Of a stretch of 64,000 nucleotides of DNA, positions 17,410 through 24,955 are shown piece by piece. Position 1 is the stretch's first letter. Each line of letters opens with the position of its first letter. The position numbers were made by a program, and so were the translations under genes. Origin of the DNA: Hymenobacter sp. BT188. Lineage in GTDB: Bacteria > Bacteroidota > Bacteroidia > Cytophagales > Hymenobacteraceae. The stretch lies in assembly GCF_014333585.1 (NCBI RefSeq), contig NZ_JACSCW010000007.1, forward strand, positions 62,001 to 126,000. Direction: 5' to 3'. A model generated the notes under the pieces. It was not told the origin of the DNA, did not search any database, and saw only the letters and a program-made list of their open reading frames with translations.

Positions 17410-18393
17410 ATGCGCACCTATAACTGGGCCATCCTAGGTTTGGGCACCATCGCCCATAAATTTGCTGAGAGCTTAGCGCTCGTCCCGCAGGCGAGGCTGC
17501 ACGCGGTGGCCTCGCGCAGTTTGTCCAAAGCCCAGGGCTTCGCCGGACGCCATGGCGCGGCCCATGCCGTGGGCAGCTACGAGGAGCTGCTGAAAGTACC
17601 CGGCATCGACGTGGTCTACATTGCCACCCCCCACTCCGAGCACCACGCCCACTCGCTCTTGTGTTTGCGCGCGGGCCTGCCCGTGCTCTGCGAAAAAGCC
17701 TTTGCCCTTAACGCTGCCCAAGCCCAAGAGATGATCACCGTCGCCCAAGAGCAGCGGGTGTTTCTGATGGAGGCCTTCTGGACCCGCTTCTTTCCCGCCG
17801 TCACCAAAGCCCTGGAGCTGGTGCAGGCCGGCGTCATTGGGGAGGTGAAGCACCTAGTGGCCGACTTTGGCTTTGCGGCGCCCTACGAGCCCCAAGGGCG
17901 GCTATTCAACCCCGCGCTGGCGGGCGGCTCCCTATTGGACATTGGCGTGTACCCGCTCTTCATCAGCCAGCTGTTCCTGGGCGAGCCCCAGTCCGTGCGG
18001 GCGGTGGCGACGCGGGCCGGCACCGGCGTAGATGTGAACTGCGCGATGGTGCTCGCCTACGCCAGCGGGGCCACGGCCAGTGTGTTTTCCACCCTGGCCG
18101 CGCCCACCGACAACCAGTGCATTCTCTACGGCACGAAAGGGCAGCTGCAGCTGCTGGGTCGGTTTCACGCGCCGGATGGCGTGCGGCTCCAGCTAACGGG
18201 ACAGCCGCAGGCGCAGGAGATGCCTTGTGAGAAGCAGGGGCTGGGCTACCACTACGAAGCGGAGCAGGTGCAGCAATGCCTGAGCCAAGGGTTGCTCGAG
18301 AGCCCCTTATTGCCCCTGGCTTTTAGCCTCGAACTCATGCAGCAACTGGACACGGTGCGCGAGCAGATCGGGCTCCGCTATCCAGGCGAGTAA
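17410..18393 (+). CDS. Gfo/Idh/MocA-family NAD(P)-dependent oxidoreductase
   Basis: The protein has 327 residues. The N-terminal Rossmann fold starts YNWAILGLGTIAHKFAESL (GxGxxA), then ASRSLSKAQGFA and VDVVYIATPHSEHH. The conserved active-site Lys is in LPVLCEKAFALNAAQA, matching the EKP motif with Ala for Pro. The C-terminal alpha/beta domain includes GGSLLDIGVYPLFISQLFLG, the family's G-x-L-x-D-x-G-x-Y signature. Family members oxidise or reduce sugars, inositols and dihydrodiols. No sugar-pathway partner is adjacent, so the substrate is unknown. It is transcribed away from the threonine aldolase. Confidence 0.93.
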   Translation: MRTYNWAILGLGTIAHKFAESLALVPQARLHAVASRSLSKAQGFAGRHGAAHAVGSYEELLKVPGIDVVYIATPHSEHHAHSLLCLRAGLPVLCEKAFALNAAQAQEMITVAQEQRVFLMEAFWTRFFPAVTKALELVQAGVIGEVKHLVADFGFAAPYEPQGRLFNPALAGGSLLDIGVYPLFISQLFLGEPQSVRAVATRAGTGVDVNCAMVLAYASGATASVFSTLAAPTDNQCILYGTKGQLQLLGRFHAPDGVRLQLTGQPQAQEMPCEKQGLGYHYEAEQVQQCLSQGLLESPLLPLAFSLELMQQLDTVREQIGLRYPGE

Positions 18394-18395
18394 TG

Positions 18396-18427
18396 GCCTT
18401 GGTTAAAAGTTTGGTACAAAGGTTAAA
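18396..18427 (+). repeat. 32-bp repeat, copy 1 (inverted partner at 20452-20483)
   Basis: The sequence begins gccttggttaaaagtttggt and matches the reverse complement of 20452-20483 at 31 of 32 bases. It contains the periodic words ggttaaa, ggtacaaa and ggttaaa, and the next bases (ggtttgcccaaagg) continue the pattern. It begins 3 bp after the oxidoreductase stop. The pair brackets the S41 peptidase gene and about 2.1 kb. Confidence 0.85.
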
Positions 18428-18470
18428 CGGTTTGCCCAAAGGTGTACCCCTGTCTGGTAGTTCCAAGTGA

Positions 18471-19793
18471 TTAGTTCCGTCCTTTTCGCCGTTCCTCAAA
18501 GACATTGCCGTCACTGACGTAGAGCTTGATCCGATTCCACTTACCGGTGCTATCCTGCACAAACTCGACGTGCGCGTTGTCATCTAGCACAAACCGGTGG
18601 GGGGCAATCGGCCTAAGTTCGGTAACTAAATTGCCCGCGTCGGCATTTTTGCAGAACAGCTTGTTGCCAGTCAGGTACATCGTTAGCGGCCCGTAGGTAC
18701 CGGTGTACGGCTGCAGTCGGCTCACCGGCACCATAGCCGCCGGGCGCTGGGCTACCAGCTCGTCCAGTAGGTAGTCCATTTGCCGCTTTTCCGGCTCGCT
18801 TGAAGCCGTTTGGCGCTGGGCGCGTAAGGCCAACTCTCGGGCTTTGGCCAGGGCCTGCCCGGCTTCCACTTTCACATCCGGCACCACTCCGGTACCCTCC
18901 CAGTCGGTGCGCGTGACCGGGTTCAGCGAGCGGGCATACGGGATGGAAACTGCGAACCCCTGTCCCACCGACACCGGCCTGGTAGGGTGCGCCCCACCGC
19001 CCGTGGTTTCGCCTACCACCATGGCCCGCTTGGTCTGCTGCAGGGCGTAGGTGAAGTCTTCGGCTCCCGAGAACGTATCGTGGCTGGTCAAAATATAGAC
19101 GGGCATCGACAGCGTGAACGGCACCTTCGCCGGGTCAGCATAAAACACGGTCGTGTCGTTGGTAGACCGGTTAATCAGGTCGTTCAGGTGGGTCTTTTCC
19201 TGGAAAAAGTAACTCTCTAGGAGATTCACCATTTCCGGGCTGCCGCCCCTGTTTTGGCGCAAATCAATGATGAGGGCAGCCGTGTTGGCTAAAAACTGTA
19301 AGCCGGCGCTGATCGTTGGTTTAGCCCCTGTCAGGTCCGGCACGAAGCCGGTGAAGGGGAAGTAGCCGATGTTGCCGGGCAGCACCTCCACCTTCTTGAA
19401 GAGGTAGTTATTGGCTTTCCAATACTTTTGGGCGTGCGCCAGTTCTTCGGCAGTCGGCTGCGGACTGACGCGGCTGTTCTTTGCCAGCTCCGGATTGTAC
19501 TCCACAAATAAATGCGGGTCGCGATGGACTGCTTGGAGGTCCGCCTGCAATTGCTTCGTGACGCGTTTTGGGTCGGTCGCCAACGCGGCGTAAACGTTCT
19601 GCTGGGCCTGGGCTAGCACGTACGCGCCCATACGCTGGGCTTGTTCGGGAAAGATGTAGTGCTGCTGGAGGCGCAGGGCCACCGAATCCATCAACTGGGG
19701 GATGTTCACGGCGGGGGCTCCGGCGCTTTGCGCCTGGCAACAGGAGGGAACAACAACGGCCAGCAGCAAGGCTAACAGGCGAGGGTGATGCAT
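18471..19793 (-). CDS. Secreted S41-family (C-terminal-processing/IRBP-like) peptidase
   Basis: The protein is 440 aa from the ATG at 19793 (MHHPRLLALLLAVVVPSCCQ), which gives a proper signal peptide. The frame is open to 19892, but that extension would cross the operator. An IRBP-like N-terminal helical region comes first (MDSVALRLQQHYIFPEQAQR). The tail-protease core follows, with ALIIDLRQNRGGSPEMVNLL and VYILTSHDTFSGAEDFTYAL, where Ser in TFSGAE is the expected nucleophile. Next comes MVVGETTGGGAHPTRPVSVG. The last 100 residues form a lipocalin-like extension (QPYTGTYGPLTMYLTGNKLF). No PDZ domain is evident. It probably trims peptides in the periplasm. A tandem operator lies 42 bp upstream, so expression should be strongly repressor-controlled. 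Confidence 0.92.
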   Translation of the reverse strand: MHHPRLLALLLAVVVPSCCQAQSAGAPAVNIPQLMDSVALRLQQHYIFPEQAQRMGAYVLAQAQQNVYAALATDPKRVTKQLQADLQAVHRDPHLFVEYNPELAKNSRVSPQPTAEELAHAQKYWKANNYLFKKVEVLPGNIGYFPFTGFVPDLTGAKPTISAGLQFLANTAALIIDLRQNRGGSPEMVNLLESYFFQEKTHLNDLINRSTNDTTVFYADPAKVPFTLSMPVYILTSHDTFSGAEDFTYALQQTKRAMVVGETTGGGAHPTRPVSVGQGFAVSIPYARSLNPVTRTDWEGTGVVPDVKVEAGQALAKARELALRAQRQTASSEPEKRQMDYLLDELVAQRPAAMVPVSRLQPYTGTYGPLTMYLTGNKLFCKNADAGNLVTELRPIAPHRFVLDDNAHVEFVQDSTGKWNRIKLYVSDGNVFEERRKGRN

Positions 19794-19834
19794 AGTAAGG
19801 GATGTGAGAGGGCTACATTCCGAGCAGCCATTAG

Positions 19835-19876
19835 TACGAACTATTTCGTAGATGCAAGTGTACGAAATAGTTCGTA
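19835..19876. promoter_or_regulatory. Double palindromic operator TACGAAnnnnTTCGTA upstream of the S41 peptidase
   Basis: Bases 19835-19850 (tacgaactatttcgta) and 19861-19876 (tacgaaatagttcgta) are exact reverse complements with a 10-bp spacer. Each is itself a near-palindrome with TACGAA/TTCGTA half-sites. Two 16-bp sites with centres 26 bp apart suggest cooperative binding of two dimers. The shape resembles BlaI/MecI or TetR operators (inference). No regulator gene is adjacent. Confidence 0.75.
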
Positions 19877-19995
19877 GATACTTCTGTTTCATTTGCCAGT
19901 TATTTCTACTGCTAGCACACTCAGTTGTTCTCTTGCTTGTGCCGCTACCTCACCCAGGAATAGGCGCCACAGGCAGGGACCAAAAAGGTACAGTA

Positions 19996-20139
19996 GCCGT
20001 TGCAGAACTCCCCGCTTGGCCTCGTAAAGTAGTTTCCCGCGCTCGCAAACACCCGAAATTGCTACTTACCAAGCATTTTTAGCTGCTTGACGCCCGCTCA
20101 GGCAGCTTTTCAGGGGCTTCGCTGAGTTCTGCAACAGCC
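19996..20139. mobile_element. Short inverted-repeat element (MITE-like) A
   Basis: The ends gccgttgcagaact (19996-20009) and agttctgcaacagcc (20125-20139) are inverted repeats with one mismatch, 144 bp overall. The interior carries no protein I recognise. A second element with the same ends (ccgttgcagaacc / ggttctgcaacagcc) lies at 36907-37053, so they probably share a transposase. No clear target duplication is visible. Confidence 0.65.
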
Positions 20140-20859
20140 ACTACACCTTGCCGGCTCCCACCAATCGGTGGCGGTTGTGCCAGTAGAAATAGGGCCAGCA
20201 AGTGGAGCCACTTCGGCATCGTGCTGGCCCCACATTGTTGACTTAGTCGATACGTTCAGCGATGCTCCCGACAGCAGGGCGAATGACTAATAGGTCGATC
20301 CGAGCCAAACGAAGGAATGACTGGCTGAAAAGGGGGCTACCGCTTACTTGTAAAGGCGAGTTCGACTTAGAAGGGAATTTAGGGGAATACCCGCTCATTT
20401 GACGTATGGGCAGTATTTGGGATCAAGCTGAGAGCAATAGCGAACTCGTCATTTAACCTTTGTACCAACCTTTTAACCAAGGCTGTGACCGGGGCTGGCA
20501 ACGTCGTGTTCTGGGTGACGGCTTGGGTAACCCCTCGGTATTTGCCGCGCCTCTATGGCCAGCACCTCAACCGGCTCGAAGGCTACCTGCGGGAACTCAG
20601 CGAACCAGCTCCCTAGCTTAGCGCTTTGGCTCCTTTACCATCTAACGTTATAAAACCAGCTGCCGGGTAGCCCTGAAGCATCACTCTTTCAGGTAAATAG
20701 CACCGCTAGAATTGGCTGAATCACCCGTTTTTGGGGAGTATCTTCCCTACTTTTTAATACTGGGCTTTTCAAGGTTTAGCTTATGAGTGCGTCTATTAGC
20801 AAAGCTATTTATAGCTGCTTAGCGCCGCCGCACTAAACAATCTTATCCCTCTAGCTAAC
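20140..20859. other. Gene-free region between element A and the TonB receptor terminator
   Basis: The only clear feature is the 32-bp repeat copy at 20452-20483. Directly after it a short frame without a start (about 20482-20616, reading TKAVTGAGNVVFWVTAWVTP and ending ...RELSEPAP stop) looks codon-like but has no family I recognise. It may be the tail of a lost gene. The rest shows nothing. Confidence 0.4.
20452..20483 (-). repeat. 32-bp repeat, copy 2 (inverted relative to 18396-18427)
   Basis: The sequence begins tttaacctttgtaccaacct. It differs from copy 1 (reverse complement) at a single base. See the copy at 18396. Together they form long-range inverted repeats around the S41 peptidase gene, its operator and element A. 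Confidence 0.85.
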
Positions 20860-20896
20860 AAAGAAGCCCCCCAATGTAAAACTAGGGGGCTTCTTT
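20860..20896 (-). terminator. Terminator of the TonB receptor gene
   Basis: Perfect 12-bp arms aaagaagccccc (20860-20871) and gggggcttcttt (20885-20896) flank a 13-nt loop, starting 16 bp after the receptor stop. The stem's own A/T ends supply a short U-tract on either strand, so it may work in both directions. Confidence 0.85.
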
Positions 20897-20911
20897 ACCC
20901 GGTGCAGCCCT

Positions 20912-23900
20912 TTAGTCGAGGAGGTAGCGCAGACCCAGCTGGGCGCGCCAGCGGCTGTTCAGATCCGTGTTGTTGAAGAACGTCTGGTTGCCGCCCCGGA
21001 ACTGGTACGTGGGCGTGTTCGAGGTGGCATTCGGGTAGGCGACTTCGATGAATCGGTTGTTGGCAAACGTGCGCCGGATGCCCCAATCGGAGCTAATCAG
21101 GTTACCTAGGTTCTGCACGTCGAGGCTTACCTGAAACGTGTGCTTTTTGGCGCTGGTTTTCACCGAGAAATCCTGCAGAATCTTCGCGTCGAGCTGCGTG
21201 TACCAGGGGCTGATCGCGCCGTTGCGCGCCGTATAATCGCCCCGGCGCTCGGAGAGGTACTCGTCCTGGCTGATGTAGGCATTCAGTTGCTCCCACTGCT
21301 GGGCGGCCGTCACGAGCACGTTGCCCTGCGCGTCGCGGATGTCTACTAGGTTGATCTGGTCGCGGGTCGCGGGCACTTTGAGCAAGTCGTTGCCGGGAAT
21401 GCCGTCGCGGTTTAAATCACCGGCGTACGTGTAGGAAAAGCGGTTGCCCTGAGCGGCCTCGAAAAAGAAGCTGATGGTGGTCGCCAGCTGGTCATTGGCG
21501 TAGGCGAAGCGCTTACCGGCGGCCCCAATCACGCGGTGCTGCAAGCCAAAGTCGCTGAAAGCCAGCCTTGGATCGTTGGCGTTGCCCACCACGGGGTTGC
21601 GCTGGAAGGCGTCCGCCGCGATTTCGCCGGGGTTGGAGGTCACGTCCTTGGCTTGCGAGTAGGTGTAGGCGGCCTGCACGTACAAGCCATTGGCGAAGTC
21701 TTTCTTCAGCTGGCCCGTCAGCGAGAACTGGTAGCCCCGGTTCGTGTTTTCCAGCACGATCACGCCGGCATCCAGGAAGCTGAACTGCCCGTCGGGGCCG
21801 TTGAAGCCGGGCGTAATGCGCGGACCGCTAGCCGGGTAAATCAGGCGGTTGTCAAACCCGTCCAGGCGCTCAGTGGGCGTCACCAGGTTGTAGTTGCGGT
21901 GAATAGCGGCGTTGCGGTCTTTGGAGTAAATGCCCTCCAGGGTCGCCACGATACCGCCGGGCAGCTCCTGGTCCACGGCCAGGTTGGAGCGCCACACCTG
22001 CGGGAAGCGGAAGTCGCGGGCCGTACCGTTGATCTGGAAGGTGTAGCCAGGATCAAACTGGGCGTTAGAGGCCTGGTTGCTGATCCACACGAACGGAATG
22101 CGGCCCGTGAAAATACCCGTGCCCCCGCGCAGCTGGGTGGTATACTTCTCGCCGGTAATCGAGTAGTTGAAGCCCAGGCGGGGCGACCACAGCGGCGTCG
22201 CCTTCGGAAACTCCGTCACGTCGACCGTGGCCGGCTGCCCATCCGAGTTCAGCAGCGGCGCATTCAGAATCTGCTGGTTTTGCGCTACTTCGGTGTTATA
22301 AATAGGAAGATCGGCGCGGATGCCCAAGGTCAGCTTGAAGGCTGGGGTCACGTTCCACTCATCCTGGGCGTAAAGACCCAGCTGGGCCACGTTCACATCC
22401 ACTGACTTTATCCGCCGGGTCGTGCCGGCTTGAGCAATGGCATTTAGGTCCACAAAATCCGGATTCGAACGGTCGGTTACCTGAAAAAAGCGGTCTACAT
22501 CCAGTCCGCCGAAGAACGGGTAGCCGTAGCGCTGCAGGTTGAAGTCATTCACGAAGGCAAACCGCTCATACGTGACCCCACCGGTCAGCACATGAGCGCC
22601 GGCAAAATAGCTCAGGTTGTCGGTGAACTGCAGGATATTCTGGTCCAGGCGGTTCTCCGCCGAAAACTGCTCGGTTCCCACCGACACGTACGTGGTGCCG
22701 TTGCGGGTGAGGTCAATCTGCGGGAAGAAGGGCGCGTCGGGCAGCTCGCGGAAGTCGCGGAAGGCCGAAAAGCTCAATTGCGCCTTATTGCTGAGCTTTT
22801 CCCCAAGACGGGAGTTCAGTTCCCCTACTACTGAATTCAGGTTGTTGTTGATGGTATAACCCGAATTGGAGTACTGCAAGGTATTCACCCCCTGTACCCG
22901 CGACGAAGGCGCAATGGCAATCGGGTGGGGACCCTGCTCCCGGTAGCTCTTCAGGTAATTGTAGCGTAGCGAGAAAGCGTTTTTAGCGTCAATATTCCAG
23001 TCCAGCTTCGCCAGGAATTTATCGCTGTACGTGCGGTAAGTGAAGTCGCCGAAGGAGCCGGGGTCGTAGCCGTACACATCCAGCAGGCGCTGGCGAATGG
23101 TGGTCAGGTCGCTTTCCAGCACGCGACTTACGCCGTCGGCCTGGCCATTGAGCGCGGCCTGGGCTTCGGCGGGGCTGGCGGCGGGCCGGAACGTCAGGCC
23201 GGGGTCGTCGCGCCGGGTGATTTCGGCGTTGGTAAAGAAGAACAGCTTGTTCTCAATAATCGGCCCGCCCAAAGCGAAACCCGTCTGGTTGAACTTCAGC
23301 TCAGGGTTGCGCACGGTTACGTCGCCCACCTTCTCCCCAATGAAGTTCTCATTGCGCAGAAACGTGTAGACTGTGCCGCGAAAGTCGTTGGTGCCACTTT
23401 TGGTCACCGCGTTCACACCGGCTCCGGTAAAGCCACCCTGGCGCACATCATAAGGCGCGAGGCTCACTTCCAGCTGCTCAATGGCATCCAGCGATACGGG
23501 CTGGGAGTTGGTTTGCCCCCCCGGCGTGGGCGCGTCCAGCCCGAAGGAGTTGTTGAAGATGGAGCCGTCAAGGGAGAAGTTGTTATAAAGCGTGTTGCGG
23601 CCGCCGAAGCTCAGCCCGCTGCTTTGGGGCGTGAGACGGGTAAAATCCTCCTGGGAGCGGCTGATGGTGGGCAGGGTGCGGATGGCGGTGCTGCTGACGT
23701 TGGTGGAAGCACCCGTCCGGTCCTTGTTGATCTGGCCGTCGCGGTTGCCTTTGACGACCACCTCCCCCAGCGCCTGGGTGCCTTCCATTAGCGTCACATT
23801 GCCCTCAAAAGTTTTGCCCAGGGCCAACTGGATGTCGTTGCGGGAGTAGGGGGAATAGCCGATGAACGAGATTTTCAGCTCATATGGGCCCCCAATACGC

Positions 23901-24124
23901 ATATTGAGCAAGTCGTACTGCCCATTGGAGCGGGTGGCAATGCTGTAAATGGTGCCCGAGGGCAAGTGCGTGGCAACTACGGTTGCGCCCGGCAGGGGCT
24001 GGCCAGTGGCATCCGTCACGACACCCTTCATGGCGGAGGTAGTCACGCCCTGCGCCTGTAAGGTGGTGCTGCTAGTGAAAAGCGTAAAGCCTAGCAGTAG
24101 AAACAGTAGAATTCTGTTTTGCAT
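20912..24124 (-). CDS. Oar/OmpA-like TonB-dependent receptor
   Basis: This is a 1,070-residue outer-membrane protein. A signal peptide (MQNRILLFLLLGFTLFTSST...LQAQ) leads to a carboxypeptidase-regulatory-like domain (about 33-115; MKGVVTDATGQPLPGATVVA). Then comes a plug typical of the Oar family rather than SusC (ISRSQEDFTRLTPQSSGLSF, GGRNTLYNNFSLDGSIFNNS, VSLDAIEQLEVSLAPYDVRQ, GGFTGAGVNAVTKSGTNDFR) and a large barrel ending WRAQLGLRYLLD. Oar-type receptors take up or secrete larger substrates and are not paired with SusD, and none is present here. It is monocistronic, with its own -7 box and terminator. Confidence 0.95.
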   Translation of the reverse strand: MQNRILLFLLLGFTLFTSSTTLQAQGVTTSAMKGVVTDATGQPLPGATVVATHLPSGTIYSIATRSNGQYDLLNMRIGGPYELKISFIGYSPYSRNDIQLALGKTFEGNVTLMEGTQALGEVVVKGNRDGQINKDRTGASTNVSSTAIRTLPTISRSQEDFTRLTPQSSGLSFGGRNTLYNNFSLDGSIFNNSFGLDAPTPGGQTNSQPVSLDAIEQLEVSLAPYDVRQGGFTGAGVNAVTKSGTNDFRGTVYTFLRNENFIGEKVGDVTVRNPELKFNQTGFALGGPIIENKLFFFTNAEITRRDDPGLTFRPAASPAEAQAALNGQADGVSRVLESDLTTIRQRLLDVYGYDPGSFGDFTYRTYSDKFLAKLDWNIDAKNAFSLRYNYLKSYREQGPHPIAIAPSSRVQGVNTLQYSNSGYTINNNLNSVVGELNSRLGEKLSNKAQLSFSAFRDFRELPDAPFFPQIDLTRNGTTYVSVGTEQFSAENRLDQNILQFTDNLSYFAGAHVLTGGVTYERFAFVNDFNLQRYGYPFFGGLDVDRFFQVTDRSNPDFVDLNAIAQAGTTRRIKSVDVNVAQLGLYAQDEWNVTPAFKLTLGIRADLPIYNTEVAQNQQILNAPLLNSDGQPATVDVTEFPKATPLWSPRLGFNYSITGEKYTTQLRGGTGIFTGRIPFVWISNQASNAQFDPGYTFQINGTARDFRFPQVWRSNLAVDQELPGGIVATLEGIYSKDRNAAIHRNYNLVTPTERLDGFDNRLIYPASGPRITPGFNGPDGQFSFLDAGVIVLENTNRGYQFSLTGQLKKDFANGLYVQAAYTYSQAKDVTSNPGEIAADAFQRNPVVGNANDPRLAFSDFGLQHRVIGAAGKRFAYANDQLATTISFFFEAAQGNRFSYTYAGDLNRDGIPGNDLLKVPATRDQINLVDIRDAQGNVLVTAAQQWEQLNAYISQDEYLSERRGDYTARNGAISPWYTQLDAKILQDFSVKTSAKKHTFQVSLDVQNLGNLISSDWGIRRTFANNRFIEVAYPNATSNTPTYQFRGGNQTFFNNTDLNSRWRAQLGLRYLLD

Positions 24125-24171
24125 AAAAGAGCTTTTTTATTTATCAAAGGCGTATCCGCTGAATTTCGCCG

Positions 24172-24179
24172 CAAAATTA
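24172..24179 (-). promoter_or_regulatory. -7 box of the TonB receptor promoter
   Basis: The minus strand reads TAATTTTG, a perfect TAnnTTTG, 48 bp before the ATG at 24124. AT-rich DNA surrounds it. A -33 TTTG is not clear. Confidence 0.55.
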
Positions 24180-24513
24180 CCGCAACTTTTCGGTACTACT
24201 CAGCGAAGATTAATTACGTTTTAACCCATCGTTAAGATATGAAAATGATTGGTAATGAGTCTATTAACTCAATGTTAAGTTTTCTAAAAAACTTGCACAG
24301 ATAAGCCTGCCCAGCATATTCACGCGAGGAAGAAAGCCGCTTTGCTTATCAAGCTACTTATGGCATAAATAGCTAAAGCTGAACAGTTAGTTTTACCGGA
24401 GCAGCCACCCGGTTGATTGGCTGGCGTCCGGCTGTCTTGAGCAGCATTCGAATGGCCTTTTTGGCTGCTTACAGCCGCCATCCTCAATAAACCCGTTGGA
24501 GTGTATGCCGTTA

Positions 24514-24559
24514 GCCGGACTCGGGGCAGAAACGCGGGAGGCGCTGCCCCGAGTCCGGC
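24514..24559. repeat. Perfect 16-bp inverted repeat
   Basis: Arm 24514-24529 (gccggactcggggcag) pairs exactly with 24544-24559, around a 14-nt loop. It lies in the 831-bp gene-free region between the TonB receptor and GH92, with no T-tract. It may be a protein site or remnant of a small repeat. Confidence 0.8.
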
Positions 24560-24613
24560 GCGCTTCGCACGGAAACGTACCACGCCCCTTACCTGGAAGT
24601 AATATCCAGGCCG

Positions 24614-24705
24614 CATCTTTGCACGGAAAAAATGGCACTGCGCGCTGGTGAGTGGCGTGCGTGTTTCCTTTTCGCTGAACCCCGGTGCTGCAACGCCGGG
24701 GTTTT
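24614..24705 (+). ncRNA. Candidate small RNA with promoter-like box and intrinsic terminator
   Basis: A near-consensus -7 box (CATCTTTG, 24614-24621) is followed about 55 bp later by a stem-loop aaccccgg (24676-24683) / ccggggtt (24694-24701) and a T-run on the plus strand. No plus-strand gene exists nearby for which this would be the terminator. A transcript of about 80 nt, 24627-24705, is therefore plausible. No known RNA family is recognised; the promoter box has one mismatch and no -33 element. Confidence 0.3.
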
Positions 24706-24955
24706 TGTTGGCGGGTGGTGCCATCCACACCCCTGACCGCGGCGGACTGTGAGGATGCACAGGAATTCCCCTGACCATGCCAGTGGTTCGATGACGCCCG
24801 ATGGGACGACCTCCGTGCCTCATGGCCAAGGCAGCCCGTAGATCAGAAGGGCAGGAAACCAAGCTATTGCCGCACCTCAAGGGCGCGAGCTGCAACAGTT
24901 ATGGGGCCTTTCCCTCTTGTGAAGGTTGGCCTGCGTATCTACCTGCGCGAGTACC

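Noticed and set aside
20482..20616. Short frame ending RELSEPAP after the 32-bp repeat
   Set aside because: It looks codon-like but lacks a start and I could not assign a family; recorded only within the gene-free interval.
21536..22405. 289-codon plus-strand frame
   Set aside because: It is antisense to the Oar-like receptor; shadow of coding DNA.
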